From Flavobacterium phragmitis (GTDB lineage Bacteria; Bacteroidota; Bacteroidia; Flavobacteriales; Flavobacteriaceae): a stretch of DNA of 64,000 nucleotides. The translations under genes were made by a program, and so were the position numbers. The notes beneath the pieces are model-generated. The model was not told where the DNA came from and made no database searches. It was given only the letters and a program-made list of their open reading frames with translations. Positions 1 to 9,789 of the stretch are shown piece after piece. Location of the stretch: assembly GCF_900112575.1 (NCBI RefSeq), contig NZ_FOMH01000008.1, forward strand, positions 186,001-250,000. The letters run 5' to 3'. How positions within the stretch are numbered: the first letter of the stretch is position 1; every line of letters begins with the position of its first letter.

Positions 1-692
1 CGCTGGAAATGGGAGCAAACATGATTGAAAGTGGTCGTTACAGCAAGTTAATTATTGTTGGAGCAGACAAAATGAGTTCTATCGTAGATTATGAAGACCG
101 TAATACTTGTATCCTTTTCGGAGATGGAGCAGGGGCGGTTTTACTTGAAAGAACGGAATCTGAAAACGGTTTGATGAAAACCATTTTAAAAACTGACGGA
201 AGCGGTACGTCTTCATTAGCTGTTCCAGCTGGAGGTTCAAGAAATCCTACTTCTATGCAGAGTTTGTTGCACAGAACGCATTATTTAAAACAAGATGGTG
301 CTTTTGTATTTAAAAGAGCAGTGGCTTCAATGGGACAGGTTTCTCAAGATGCTTTGGCTAAAAACGGATTACAATCTGAAGAAATTGACTGGGTAATTCC
401 GCATCAGGCAAACTTAAGAATTATCAATGCAGTCGGAGAAAGTTTAAATATTGACGCTTCTAAAGTAAAAGTCAATATTGAGCGTTACGGAAATACTACT
501 TCGGCAACAGTTCCGTTGTGCTTATGGGACTTTCAAGAAGATTTTAAAGAAGGTCAAAACTTATTGATTACGACTTTTGGTGCAGGATTTTCATGGGGAG
601 CTACTTGTCTGAAATGGGGAGTGATGCGTGAAAAAAAAACAGTTCAAAAAACTGAAGATTCAAAAGTAGAAGAAGTTCTGGTGGCACACTAA
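1..692 (+). CDS. fabH: 3-oxoacyl-ACP synthase III (FabH-like), 3' part
   Basis: The gene is cut by the left edge; the reading frame is open from the first bases, so the ATG at 9 is internal. The visible part is the second half of a ketoacyl-ACP synthase III, which condenses acetyl-CoA with malonyl-ACP to start fatty acid synthesis, or a close relative that starts another chain. It shows FGDGAGAVLLE, the catalytic His in WVIPHQAN, the catalytic Asn in RYGNTTSATVP, and the C-terminal GAGFSWGA signature. The active-site Cys lies outside the window. About 20 charged residues after the core form a tail not typical of housekeeping FabH. Flavobacteria often carry several FabH paralogs, so a secondary role is possible. 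Confidence 0.88.
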   Translation, partial: LEMGANMIESGRYSKLIIVGADKMSSIVDYEDRNTCILFGDGAGAVLLERTESENGLMKTILKTDGSGTSSLAVPAGGSRNPTSMQSLLHRTHYLKQDGAFVFKRAVASMGQVSQDALAKNGLQSEEIDWVIPHQANLRIINAVGESLNIDASKVKVNIERYGNTTSATVPLCLWDFQEDFKEGQNLLITTFGAGFSWGATCLKWGVMREKKTVQKTEDSKVEEVLVAH

Positions 693-734
693 ATAGGGCC
701 ACGCAGATTTTCGATTCAAAATAGAGATGATTTA

Positions 735-1838
735 ATGGGAAGACAGAAGCAAAATAAAAAATCAGGGAAAAACTTTTTCTATAAATATTACAGAGTAATA
801 GTAATTCCTGCGGTTTTTTTAGTGTATTTGTCTTCTTATTACTTCTTAAATCCATACCGGAATTTTGAAGAAGAAACTTTGCTGGATCTGGATCAGACTT
901 TTGATATTTTTATCATTTTACTGTACTGTGCCATATTGACTGAGCTGACACTTTTTGTTGGCAGAAAATTAAACAACTATATAAGCTGGGAACAAAATCC
1001 CTTTTTTAGAGCAATAGCACAGTTTATTTGTTTAATTGCCGGAAATATACTTTTAAATTACTTTTTCTCTTGTCTTTGGGATTATTTATATCCCTGCACA
1101 GCCTTGGAAGAAAATGATTTAGTTACCATTTGGCAGTCCAAAATTATGGCTGCTATTATTTCTCTTTTTATCAGCGCCATTCATACCGGTATATTTCTTT
1201 TAAACCGCTGGCGTTTAAATTCTATAGAAACCGCCGAATTGAAAATTAAAGCTTCTGAACTTCAGGAAGCCGTAACACGTTCAAAACTGGAATCCTTAAA
1301 AATGCAGTTAGACCCGCATTTTGTTTTCAATAATTTCAGTACGTTGACAGAATTGATTTATGAAGATCAAAAAGAAGCGGCTTCGTTTCTAGAGAATATC
1401 ACAAGAGTGTATCGTTATATGATTTCAAATTCTAATAAAGATACCATTACTGTAAAAGAAGAAATTGAATTTCTGAACGCTTATTTTTATTTATTAAAAA
1501 AAAGACTGGGAGATAAAATCGATTTAAAAATTGATATTGAGCCTTCTTGTCAAGCATTGCATTTACCGCCTTTAACATTGCAGTTATTGGTTGAAAATGC
1601 TGTAAAACACAATATGGCTACTTTAGCCAATCCGCTTACGATTACTGTTTTTTGTGATTCGAAAGATATTATCGTCAGAAATAATCTCCAGCGAACAGCA
1701 GGAAAAAGCCTAGTTTCTACCGGAATTGGAAATAAAAACATTGAATTTCGTTATAAAATTTTATCTGAAAGAATGCCGGTTTTTAAAGAAGCAAACGGCT
1801 ATTATGAAGTACGTCTACCGTTAATTGAAGTATTATGA
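735..1838 (+). CDS. LytS/YehU-type sensor histidine kinase
   Basis: A membrane sensor kinase of 367 residues. The N-terminal half has four hydrophobic segments (about residues 20-40, 55-73, 90-112 and 130-155). The cytoplasmic half starts with a short helical linker and carries the His_kinase motif LKMQLDPHFVFNNF, with the phosphate-accepting His near residue 195, followed by an ATPase domain containing LQLLVENAVKHN and a GIGNKN loop. This is the layout of LytS/YehU kinases, which phosphorylate LytTR regulators. Its stop codon overlaps the start of such a regulator by four bases, so the two are translationally coupled. The signal sensed cannot be told from sequence. Confidence 0.93.
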   Translation: MGRQKQNKKSGKNFFYKYYRVIVIPAVFLVYLSSYYFLNPYRNFEEETLLDLDQTFDIFIILLYCAILTELTLFVGRKLNNYISWEQNPFFRAIAQFICLIAGNILLNYFFSCLWDYLYPCTALEENDLVTIWQSKIMAAIISLFISAIHTGIFLLNRWRLNSIETAELKIKASELQEAVTRSKLESLKMQLDPHFVFNNFSTLTELIYEDQKEAASFLENITRVYRYMISNSNKDTITVKEEIEFLNAYFYLLKKRLGDKIDLKIDIEPSCQALHLPPLTLQLLVENAVKHNMATLANPLTITVFCDSKDIIVRNNLQRTAGKSLVSTGIGNKNIEFRYKILSERMPVFKEANGYYEVRLPLIEVL

Positions 1839-2596
1839 AAATTTTAATTGTAGAAGATGAAAGTATCAATGCCAGCCGTCTAAAAAGACTGCTGGAGGAA
1901 TTAGAACCTAATTGTGAAATTCTAGGGATTATCGATACTGTTGTTGATACAGTTGCCTGGCTGAAATCGAATCCTGCTCCCGATTTAATCACACTGGATA
2001 TTCGTTTAGCAGACGGACTAAGCTTTTCTATTTTTGACGAAATCAATATTACCTGTCCGGTTATTTTTACTACGGCTTATGACGAATATGCTATTCGGGC
2101 TTTTAAGGTCAATAGCATTGATTATTTGATGAAACCAATTGATAAAGGCGAATTGGAATTTGCTTTAACGAAATTTAAATCTTTATCTAAAAAAGAAACA
2201 GAAACCAACGTTTCGAATATAACTGGAATTCTAAAAGAACTTATTCATAAACCAATCTACAGACTTCGTTTTTTGGTAACCTATCGTGACGGCTATAAAA
2301 GCGTAGATGTTGCTGATATTGATTTTATTTATTCGGAATTCAAAACGAGTAATTTGTTCCTGAAATCGGGTACTATTATTTCGATTCCACAAACTATGGA
2401 AGAATTGGAACAGGAATTAGATCCTAATATCTTTTTCAGAGCCAACAGACAATTCTTCATTCGCGCAGAAAGCATCAAATCTATTGCGAATTACTTCAAT
2501 GCAAAACTTAAAATCCAACTTAAACTAGATTCCGAACGCGAAGTAATTATTAGCAGGGAAAAAACACCATTTTTTAAACAGTGGATGGACAGATAA
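1835..2596 (+). CDS. LytTR-family response regulator
   Basis: A 253-residue response regulator with an N-terminal receiver domain (acidic pocket EDE near residue 8, phosphorylated Asp in LITLDIRLADG near residue 54, conserved Lys in DYLMKPI) and a C-terminal LytTR DNA-binding domain from about residue 145 (FLVTYRDGYKSVDVADIDFIYSE and FFRANRQFFI). It overlaps the upstream LytS kinase by ATGA and should be its partner. LytTR proteins bind as dimers to direct repeats. The neighbouring RND operon starts about 535 bases downstream and could be a target, but nothing in the sequence proves it. Confidence 0.95.
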   Translation: MKILIVEDESINASRLKRLLEELEPNCEILGIIDTVVDTVAWLKSNPAPDLITLDIRLADGLSFSIFDEINITCPVIFTTAYDEYAIRAFKVNSIDYLMKPIDKGELEFALTKFKSLSKKETETNVSNITGILKELIHKPIYRLRFLVTYRDGYKSVDVADIDFIYSEFKTSNLFLKSGTIISIPQTMEELEQELDPNIFFRANRQFFIRAESIKSIANYFNAKLKIQLKLDSEREVIISREKTPFFKQWMDR

Positions 2597-2637
2597 GTTA
2601 TTAAGATTCTAAGATGCTAAGTTTTTTGCTGCGAAGA

Positions 2638-2878
2638 CACTAAGACGCAAAGTTTTTTTTATGCCACTGATTAAAAGGATTTGAAAGGATTTTTTTCATG
2701 AAGATCCTGCAAATTTAATCTCGCAAGGTCGCTAAGGCGCAGAGTTTTTCTACGCACAGTTTTGTCACGGATGACAAAAACAAGCATAAGAAATCTTTTC
2801 GCCAGAAAAGAAAAAACCTCTGTCCCTTTGCTACTTTGTTACTTTGTCCCTTTATCTAAAAAACTTTGCGTCTTAGTG
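2638..2878. repeat. Intergenic inverted-repeat element with 21-bp arms
   Basis: The 535-base gap between the response regulator and the RND operon has no plausible gene. It holds a long inverted repeat: the arm at 2638-2658 (core CTAAGACGCAAAG plus T-run) is matched perfectly by its reverse complement at 2858-2878. Related degenerate copies flank it, near 2720-2745 (CTAAGGCGCAGAG) and 2990-3015 (CTTCGCGTTTTAGCGCC). This is the kind of scattered dyad element seen between flavobacterial genes. Function is unknown; no transposase is nearby. Confidence 0.75.
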
Positions 2879-3131
2879 CCTTTGTGGCAAAAAAAATAAA
2901 GTCTTCGAAATAAAAAATCCGTGAGATTCTATTTCAGTCTTTTCAAATCAAAATTTTAATTAGAGAAAATTCGTGAATTCGTGGCTAAAAAAACTTCGCG
3001 TTTTAGCGCCTTCTCGGCCGAAACACCCCATACGTTTCAGTATCAAAAAATGTCGTTTGGGTAAAATTCTCCCAAAAAAAAGCGGTGTTGAGCTGTTATT
3101 TTGCGGCCAAATATGAGGTAATTCATTTAAA

Positions 3132-4277
3132 ATGAAAAGTAAAATGACAAAACAGTTTTTTCAAAATAACAAGGCAATTGGCAGGATTGCGATTTTATTG
3201 ATTATAATTTCTTTTTCTTCCTGCGGGAAAAGTGCCGATGCGCAAATGGCGCCTCCAAAACCGGATGTTGATTTTCTACAAACAAGTTCAGCTGATGGAG
3301 CAGTAGAGAAAAAATATCCAGGAACAGTCGAAGGTACTGTAAACGTTGATATAAAAGCTCAGGTATCAGGATATCTTGAAGCTATTTATGTAAAAGAAGG
3401 AGATTACGTAAACAAAGGACAATCTCTTTTTAAAATAAAAGGCGATGTGTATGCTGAACAGGTAAACAACAGCCGTGCAGCTTACAAAAGTGCTTTGGCA
3501 AACTTAGCCAATGCCAAATTGGAAGTAGAAAAAATCAAACCGCTTGTGGAAGGAAAAGTTTTTTCAGACATGCAGTTAAAAACAGCGCAGGCCAATTACG
3601 AAGCTGCAACCGCACAAGTAGCACAGGCTAAGGCCGCTTTAGGATCATCTCAGTTAAATGCCGATTTCTCTTTGATTAAAGCTCCTGTAAGCGGCTATAT
3701 TAGCCGTATTCCTAATCGTGTCGGAAACTTGGTTACTCCAAACGATGCCGTTCCGTTAACTACGCTTTCTGAAATCAACAATGTATTTGTTTATTTTTCT
3801 TTGACAGAAGCCGATTACTTAGCTTTTTCTAAAGATGCAAAAGCGAATCAAACCGTAAGTTTAATTATGGCAGATGACAGCGAATACGATCAAAAAGGAA
3901 AACTGGAAGTGGCGAGTGGAAACATTGATCGTTCTACAGGAACAATCGCTTTAAAAGCCATTTTTCCAAATCCGAAAAAAATATTGCGTTCCGGAGGTTC
4001 TGCCCGAATTGTATTGAACAAAAGTTTGTCTTCTGTAGTTACAGTTCCAATGGCGAGTGTAAAAGATATTCAGGATAAATTCTTTGTTTTTGTTTTGAAA
4101 GACGGCAATAAAGTCGCTATGGTTCCAATTGAAATTGCAGGAAGCGCAGGATCAGATTACTTTGTAAAATCAGGTTTAAAATCGGGTGATAAAGTGGCTT
4201 TGAATTCTATCGATGTACTTTATGATAGTATGGAAGTTGTTCCAAAAACCGCTGCTAAAGCCGTGAGCAGCAAATAA
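3132..4277 (+). CDS. RND efflux periplasmic adaptor (membrane fusion) lipoprotein
   Basis: A 381-residue AcrA/MexA-type adaptor, first gene of a tripartite efflux operon. It has a signal peptide ending in a lipobox (FSSC, Cys near residue 31), a biotinyl-lipoyl-like half motif (VDIKAQVSGYLEAIYVKEGDYVNKGQSLFKI, split around an alpha-helical hairpin at about residues 105-170), the second lipoyl half (LIKAPVSGYISRIPNRVGNLV), and a C-terminal beta-barrel plus membrane-proximal domain. It bridges the inner-membrane pump and the outer-membrane channel. The next ATG four codons in could also be the start. The pump gene begins 32 bases downstream. Confidence 0.95.
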   Translation: MKSKMTKQFFQNNKAIGRIAILLIIISFSSCGKSADAQMAPPKPDVDFLQTSSADGAVEKKYPGTVEGTVNVDIKAQVSGYLEAIYVKEGDYVNKGQSLFKIKGDVYAEQVNNSRAAYKSALANLANAKLEVEKIKPLVEGKVFSDMQLKTAQANYEAATAQVAQAKAALGSSQLNADFSLIKAPVSGYISRIPNRVGNLVTPNDAVPLTTLSEINNVFVYFSLTEADYLAFSKDAKANQTVSLIMADDSEYDQKGKLEVASGNIDRSTGTIALKAIFPNPKKILRSGGSARIVLNKSLSSVVTVPMASVKDIQDKFFVFVLKDGNKVAMVPIEIAGSAGSDYFVKSGLKSGDKVALNSIDVLYDSMEVVPKTAAKAVSSK

Positions 4278-4309
4278 TTTTTTGATTATAATATAAAATA
4301 ACATTTTCC

Positions 4310-7300
4310 ATGTTAAAAAAAATAATAGACAGGCCAGTTTTGGCCACAGTTATCTCTATTGTATTGGTAATATTGGGGATCATTGGTCTTACAAGATTAT
4401 CGGTAACAAGATTTCCGGATATTTCGCCTCCTACCGTTATGGTAAGCGGTTCGTATCCAGGAGGAAACAGTGAAACCGTTATTCGTTCGGTGGTTACGCC
4501 ATTGGAAGAACAGATTAACGGAGTTGAAAATATGCAGTACATTAAATCGACTGCCAGTAACGACGGATCTTTTTCAATCAGCGTTATTTTCAAACAGGGG
4601 ATAGACCCAGATCAAGCTGCGGTAAACGTGCAGAACAGAGTTCAGCAGGCAACACCAAAGCTTCCTCAGGAAGTGGTGCGTATGGGACTTACGACTTCAA
4701 AACAGCAAAACAGTATGATTGTTATTTTCAACTTGTATACAGAGGATAATAGCAAATACGACGAGTTGTTTTTACAGAATTATGCGAATATCAATCTTGT
4801 ACCACAGATGAAACGTGTTCCGGGTGTTGGACAAGTTCAAATTTTTGGTCAGAAAGATTATTCGATGCGTATCTGGCTGGATCCAAGAAAAATGGCCAAT
4901 GCCGGTTTAGTTCCTTCAGATGTTACACAAGCTATTGCAGAACAGAGTTTAGAATCGGCTCCGGGAAAACTGGGAGAAGAATCTACAGCAGCTTTAGAAT
5001 ATGTAATTCGTTACAAAGGAAAAAAGAACAAACCAGAACAGTATGAAAATATTGTGGTTAAAAATAACGGAAGTAATGTTCTGAGATTAAAAGATGTTGC
5101 CAGAGTTGAATTTGGTTCTATTTCGTATAGCGGAGACAACAAATCGAATAGTAAAAATGCTGTGACGATGGCAATTTTACAAACTTCGGGATCCAATGCA
5201 AACGACATTGAAATCGGAATTAATAAAGAAGTAGAAAGATTATCTAAATCTTTTCCTCCAGGTATTAAATACGTCAACGTAATGAGTACCAAAGAACGTT
5301 TGGACGAAGCAACAGGACAAGTAAAATCGACTTTGTTTGAAGCTTTTATTTTGGTATTTATCGTAGTATTTATATTCCTTCAGGACATTCGCTCGACGAT
5401 AATTCCAGCAATTGCAGTGCCGGTAGCCATTGTAGGAACGTTTTTCTTTTTATTGGTTTTTGGATTTACCATTAATATTTTAACGCTTTTCGCTTTGGTA
5501 CTGGCCATTGGAATTGTGGTCGATGATGCGATTGTCGTCGTCGAAGCCGTTCACAGTAAAATGGAAGAAGACGAAGGAATTTCAGCCAAAGAAGCGACTC
5601 ATGGTGCGATGGCAGAAATTACGGGAGCAGTAATTTCGATTACTTTGGTAATGTCGGCAGTATTTATTCCGATTGGATTCATGACAGGATCTTCTGGAAT
5701 TTTCTATAAACAGTTTGCTTATACATTAGCTATTGCGATTATTATTTCGGCTGTAAATGCCTTAACATTAACTCCTGCATTATGTGCGCTTTTGCTAAAG
5801 AATCATGGAGATAAACATGGCAATCACGAACATAAAACGAGTTTCAAGGACCGATTTTTCGTTGGATTCAATACGAGTTTCAACAACTTAACAGGTAGAT
5901 ACATTAAAGGTGTTCGTTTCCTTATTGGAAGAAAATGGCTTGCGGCAGGTTTGGTTACAGGAATATCTGCTTTGGCAGTTTATATGATGATGTCGACTCC
6001 AAAAAGTTTTGTTCCGTTAGAAGATGACGGATTTATGGTGTACAGTTTATCAATGCCGCCAGGAACCGCTTTAGACAGAACAACTGCTGTAATTCAAAGA
6101 ATGGAAAAAGAATTATCCGGAATTGAAGCTATTGATGTGAATACCAGTATTACCGGTTTCAACATCTTAAGCAACAGTGCGAGTACCGCTTACGGATTAG
6201 GATTTATCAAATTAAAACCTAAAAAAGAAAGAGGTGCTGTAAAAGATATTGATGAAATCATGAATATCGTAAATGGCAAATTGGCTAAAATCAAAGAAGG
6301 TTCGATTATGGTTTTCAGAATGCCACCTGTTGAAGGATTTGGTGTAACGAGTGGTGCCGAAATTGTGTTGCAAGACAGAATGGCGAGAAGTCCGGAAGCT
6401 TTAAAAGCAATGTCGGATAAAGTAATCGGACAGATTATGCAGCAACCGGGAGTGCAATATGCCTACACCACTTTTAGAGCCGATTATCCGCAGTTGGAAT
6501 TGGAAGTCGATGAAGATAAAGCCCGTCAGATGGGAGTGAATATCAAAGAACTTTTAGGCAATATCCAGACCTATTTTGCCGGTGATCAATCGTCAGATTT
6601 TACCCGATTTGGTAAGTTTTACAGAGTTAACGTAAAAGCAGACGGAATTTTTAGAATGGATCAGGATGCGTTTAACGAAATTTTTGTTCGAAATAATGAA
6701 ATGCAGATGGTTCCTGTAAAATCGATTGTAAAATTCCATAAAGTGTACGGACCGGAATCGGTAAACCGATATAACCTTTATAATTCTGTAAACATTACTG
6801 CAATGGCATTGCCGGGTTATAGTAACGGTCAAATCATGGGGAATTTGGAAACGATGTTAGACAAACTTCCTGCAGATTATAGTTACGAATGGACAGGTTT
6901 AAGTTTGGAAGAAAAAGCCGGAGGAAACCAAACGGTTGCTATTTTCGGATTATGTCTCTTGTTTGTATTCTTTTTATTGGCTGCGCAATATGAAAGTTAT
7001 TTGTTGCCATTGGCTGTATTGCTTTCAATTCCGACAGGAATTTTAGGAGCTTTCGCTGGAGTAAAAGCAGTTGGTTTAGACAACAATATTTACGTTCAGG
7101 TTGGTTTAATCATGCTCGTCGGATTGCTTGCAAAAAATGCCATTTTGATTGTGGAATTTGCGCTTCAAAGACGTTTAGCCGGATTAAGCATTGTCGAAGC
7201 CGCGATTGAGGGGGCAAGGTCAAGGCTTCGACCAATTATCATGACTTCGCTTGCCTTTATTGTCGGAATGATTCCGTTGATGTTTGCTTCTGGAGGAACT

Positions 7301-7465
7301 GCAGTTGGTAATCGATCTATTAGCGTCAGTGCAGCCGTAGGAATGTTAAGCGGTGTTGTTTTGGGAATTTTTGTAATTCCGTTGCTGTTCATTGTGTTCC
7401 AGTATTTACAAGAAAAAGTATCTGGGAAGAAGATTGCAGCACAAGTTCAAACTATAAACGAATAA
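4310..7465 (+). CDS. RND multidrug efflux permease (AcrB/MexB-like, HAE-1 family)
   Basis: Full-length proton-driven inner-membrane pump of 1051 residues. It starts with a short cytoplasmic helix (LKKIIDRPVLATVISIVLVILG), has two large periplasmic loops and twelve predicted membrane segments, and carries the paired Asp residues of the proton relay in the TM4 motif VLAIGIVVDDAIVVVEAV. The TM10-11 region (LIMLVGLLAKNAILIVEFA) and GARSRLRPIIMTSLAF are family hallmarks. Substrates are probably hydrophobic drugs, dyes, detergents or bile-salt-like compounds, but cannot be read from sequence. It works with the adaptor upstream and the outer membrane factor two bases downstream. Confidence 0.97.
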   Translation: MLKKIIDRPVLATVISIVLVILGIIGLTRLSVTRFPDISPPTVMVSGSYPGGNSETVIRSVVTPLEEQINGVENMQYIKSTASNDGSFSISVIFKQGIDPDQAAVNVQNRVQQATPKLPQEVVRMGLTTSKQQNSMIVIFNLYTEDNSKYDELFLQNYANINLVPQMKRVPGVGQVQIFGQKDYSMRIWLDPRKMANAGLVPSDVTQAIAEQSLESAPGKLGEESTAALEYVIRYKGKKNKPEQYENIVVKNNGSNVLRLKDVARVEFGSISYSGDNKSNSKNAVTMAILQTSGSNANDIEIGINKEVERLSKSFPPGIKYVNVMSTKERLDEATGQVKSTLFEAFILVFIVVFIFLQDIRSTIIPAIAVPVAIVGTFFFLLVFGFTINILTLFALVLAIGIVVDDAIVVVEAVHSKMEEDEGISAKEATHGAMAEITGAVISITLVMSAVFIPIGFMTGSSGIFYKQFAYTLAIAIIISAVNALTLTPALCALLLKNHGDKHGNHEHKTSFKDRFFVGFNTSFNNLTGRYIKGVRFLIGRKWLAAGLVTGISALAVYMMMSTPKSFVPLEDDGFMVYSLSMPPGTALDRTTAVIQRMEKELSGIEAIDVNTSITGFNILSNSASTAYGLGFIKLKPKKERGAVKDIDEIMNIVNGKLAKIKEGSIMVFRMPPVEGFGVTSGAEIVLQDRMARSPEALKAMSDKVIGQIMQQPGVQYAYTTFRADYPQLELEVDEDKARQMGVNIKELLGNIQTYFAGDQSSDFTRFGKFYRVNVKADGIFRMDQDAFNEIFVRNNEMQMVPVKSIVKFHKVYGPESVNRYNLYNSVNITAMALPGYSNGQIMGNLETMLDKLPADYSYEWTGLSLEEKAGGNQTVAIFGLCLLFVFFLLAAQYESYLLPLAVLLSIPTGILGAFAGVKAVGLDNNIYVQVGLIMLVGLLAKNAILIVEFALQRRLAGLSIVEAAIEGARSRLRPIIMTSLAFIVGMIPLMFASGGTAVGNRSISVSAAVGMLSGVVLGIFVIPLLFIVFQYLQEKVSGKKIAAQVQTINE

Positions 7466-7467
7466 TA

Positions 7468-8877
7468 ATGAAAATACTATATAAGATTGGAATTGTTTTA
7501 CTTACCGGAACGATCATGACATCGTGTGTGGTAGGAAAAAAATATTCCCGTGAAGATTTAAAAGCTCCGGAAAAATACCGTGAAGAAATTGCGGTTACTG
7601 GAGATACAATTCTGCTTCCGTGGAAAAGCTATTATAAAGATCCTTTGTTGGTTAATTTAATTGAAAAAGCACTCGTTAAAAACAACGAGGTGCTTATTGC
7701 AATGAAAAGTATGGAACAACTTGACCTTAGTTACAAACAAGCCAAGTTGTCCTTACTTCCAACACTTGATTTTGATGCAGGAGCAAGTCGTGCCTACCAG
7801 TCCAAAAACTCTTTAAACGGTTCGTTAAGTGCTCAGTTTATCGGAAAAGATTATATGGACGATTACAGTGCTAACCTACGTATGTCCTGGGAAGTCGATA
7901 TTTGGGGAAAAGCAGCCATGCAAAAAAGAGATGCCAAGGCGGCTTATTTTGCTCAGAAAGAAAATCTTTCAGCATTAAAAACCCGAATTATTGTTCAGGT
8001 AGCACAAGCTTATTATAATCTTTTAGGTTTGGATGAACAGCTGAAAATTGCAGAGAAAAATATTGAATTGAGCACCAGTACTTTAGATATGATGAAGCTG
8101 CAGTACAATTCGGGTTCCATTAGTTCTTTAGCAGTAAACCAAACAGAAGCACAAAAGAAAACGGCTGAATTATTAGTCCCATTAGCAAAAGCGAATATTG
8201 CAGTTCAAGAAAATGCTTTACAGATTTTGTGCAGTGAATATCCAAATAGTATTGAACGTGCGGGAAATATTGATGCAGCTGAGATAAATGTTGTTTTTCC
8301 AACAGGAATTCCAGTTTCGCTTTTAAGCCGAAGACCAGATGTAAAAGCCAGCGAATATGCAGTTATGTCAGCTGTTGCTAAAACAGGACTGGCAAAAGCT
8401 GCCATGTATCCCACTTTAAGCTTAAATCCGTCAATAGGAGTGAATTCATTTGAATTTGATAAATGGTTTGATTTTCCAGGATCGGTTACCAAAAACATCG
8501 CTGCAAATCTTGCTCAGCCAATTTTTAGAAAAAAAGCATTGAGTACAGCTTACAAAGTTGCTGTTTTAGAACAGGAAAAAGCGGCAGTTCAGTTTAAACA
8601 GTCTTTTATAACAGCTGTCGGCGAAGTAAACGATGCAATGTCAAGACTGAAATATGCTGATGAAAGAATTGTTTTAGCCAAAGAAAAAGCACAATCTCTG
8701 GATAAAGCCACTTCTGATGCATCTTTACTTTACAAAAGTGGTATGGCCAATTATTTAGAAGTCATAACGGCTCAAAACAGTTCACTTCAGAATGATCTGG
8801 ATGTTGTGACTATAAAATTGGAAAAACTAAATGCGGCCATTAATCTTTATCGTGCCTTAGGTGGTGGAGTAGAGTAA
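7468..8877 (+). CDS. Outer membrane efflux factor, TolC/OprM (NodT) family lipoprotein
   Basis: A 469-residue outer membrane channel completing the tripartite pump. It has a lipoprotein signal (TGTIMTSCVVGK, Cys near residue 20), an opening region KAPEKYREE followed by WKSYYKDPLL, typical of OprM-type factors, and two repeated coiled-coil hairpin halves; the halfway signature GIPVSLLSRRPDVKASEY is characteristic. Only two bases separate it from the pump stop codon, so the three genes form one operon. The C-terminal motif LNAAINLYRALGGG is the usual family ending. Confidence 0.95.
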   Translation: MKILYKIGIVLLTGTIMTSCVVGKKYSREDLKAPEKYREEIAVTGDTILLPWKSYYKDPLLVNLIEKALVKNNEVLIAMKSMEQLDLSYKQAKLSLLPTLDFDAGASRAYQSKNSLNGSLSAQFIGKDYMDDYSANLRMSWEVDIWGKAAMQKRDAKAAYFAQKENLSALKTRIIVQVAQAYYNLLGLDEQLKIAEKNIELSTSTLDMMKLQYNSGSISSLAVNQTEAQKKTAELLVPLAKANIAVQENALQILCSEYPNSIERAGNIDAAEINVVFPTGIPVSLLSRRPDVKASEYAVMSAVAKTGLAKAAMYPTLSLNPSIGVNSFEFDKWFDFPGSVTKNIAANLAQPIFRKKALSTAYKVAVLEQEKAAVQFKQSFITAVGEVNDAMSRLKYADERIVLAKEKAQSLDKATSDASLLYKSGMANYLEVITAQNSSLQNDLDVVTIKLEKLNAAINLYRALGGGVE

Positions 8878-8895
8878 AAGCCTAATAATTATTAC

Positions 8896-8945
8896 AATTC
8901 GCCATCGCTGGAAGGAAACTTCAGAGGTGGTGAATTTGTGTTTTA
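8896..8945 (+). terminator. Possible terminator of the RND operon
   Basis: About 20 bases after the outer membrane factor stop, AATTCGCCA (8896-8904) can pair with TGGTGAATT (8928-8936), and inside it GGAAG and CTTC close a GAAA loop. A modest T-rich stretch follows. The stem has one G-U pair and the T-run is weak, so this is a candidate only. Confidence 0.4.
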
Positions 8946-8965
8946 ATTGATTTTGAATTACTGAG

Positions 8966-9748
8966 ATGGACAAAATTACTTTTACGCGTTCAGAACTTTA
9001 TGGTTTAGTTTGGAAATTTCCACTCGTACAAGTTGCAAAACATTATGAAATTTCTACGATGGGAATAAAAAATGCCTGTGCTAAACTGGAAATTCCGCTG
9101 CCCAAAAACAAACATTGGACAAGACCGGAATATAAGCGTATGGACATTCCAAAATTGGCTTTCAATTATAAAGGACATAATGAAATCAGTATTTTTAAGA
9201 AAAGGTACGACATGCAGTTTAGAACTGCTTCCAAACCAACACCTTTACAAGAATTAGCAGGAAAAATAAAAAGTGATGCGAACGCACCTTTACAAGTTCC
9301 TAAAAAGCTGAAAAAGCCTATCGCTATTGTAACAGCAACACAAAAATATTGGATCAACAAAGCCTTAAACGATAGGATTTATGAACCTAAATCTAAAGTT
9401 TTAGACTTAAATGTTTCAATTGACAATATAAATCGAGCTTTACTTTTTATGGATGCTTTCATAAAACTGATAGAATACCGTGGTCATAAATTTGGAAAAA
9501 GTAACGACGGTTTAGATACTGTTTTTTTCAGCAACGGAATCGAAATTAAAGTCGATTTAAGAGAAGCTTTAAAACGAATTACCGCAAACGGTCTAAGAGA
9601 AACTACAGAATATGTTTTTACAGACGATTTTATCTTTAGAGTTTCAAGAGAATCGGATAAAAAAGAATGGCGCGATGGACGTGTTTCATTAGAAGATAAT
9701 TTGGCAATCATTACAGCCAAATTAGAATTAATGGCAATGGAAGAATAA
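8966..9748 (+). CDS. Hypothetical protein with N-terminal HTH-like segment
   Basis: A 260-residue soluble protein with no signal peptide. Residues 5-60 (RSELYGLVWKFPLVQVAKHYEIS, then IKNACAKLEIPLPKNKHW) have the pattern of a helix-turn-helix in which the protein chooses among short sequence-like signals; similar N-termini occur in uncharacterised bacterial proteins. The rest, from about residue 120, is a conserved-looking alpha/beta region (AFIKLIEYRGHKFG, GIEIKVDLREALKRI, FTDDFIFRVS) that I do not recognise. It stands alone between the RND operon and a convergent gene and shares a bidirectional terminator with the latter. Function unknown. Confidence 0.75.
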   Translation: MDKITFTRSELYGLVWKFPLVQVAKHYEISTMGIKNACAKLEIPLPKNKHWTRPEYKRMDIPKLAFNYKGHNEISIFKKRYDMQFRTASKPTPLQELAGKIKSDANAPLQVPKKLKKPIAIVTATQKYWINKALNDRIYEPKSKVLDLNVSIDNINRALLFMDAFIKLIEYRGHKFGKSNDGLDTVFFSNGIEIKVDLREALKRITANGLRETTEYVFTDDFIFRVSRESDKKEWRDGRVSLEDNLAIITAKLELMAMEE

Positions 9749-9751
9749 GAT

Positions 9752-9788
9752 AACCTGCTGGAATTGATCACATTCAGCAGGTTTTTTA
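9752..9788. terminator. Bidirectional intrinsic terminator
   Basis: AACCTGCTG (9752-9760) pairs with CAGCAGGTT (9774-9782), followed by a T-run on the plus strand and preceded by A-rich sequence. It lies between two convergent genes whose stops are at 9748 and 9790 and can serve both. Confidence 0.8.
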
Positions 9789-9789
9789 T

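Noticed and set aside
735..8877. Single operon joining the LytS/LytTR pair and the RND genes
   Set aside because: A 535-base gap with a long inverted repeat separates them.
8966..9748. Reading the HTH-like protein as a TetR-type repressor of the RND operon
   Set aside because: The N-terminal pattern is not TetR, the gene lies downstream of the operon, and no operator is seen.
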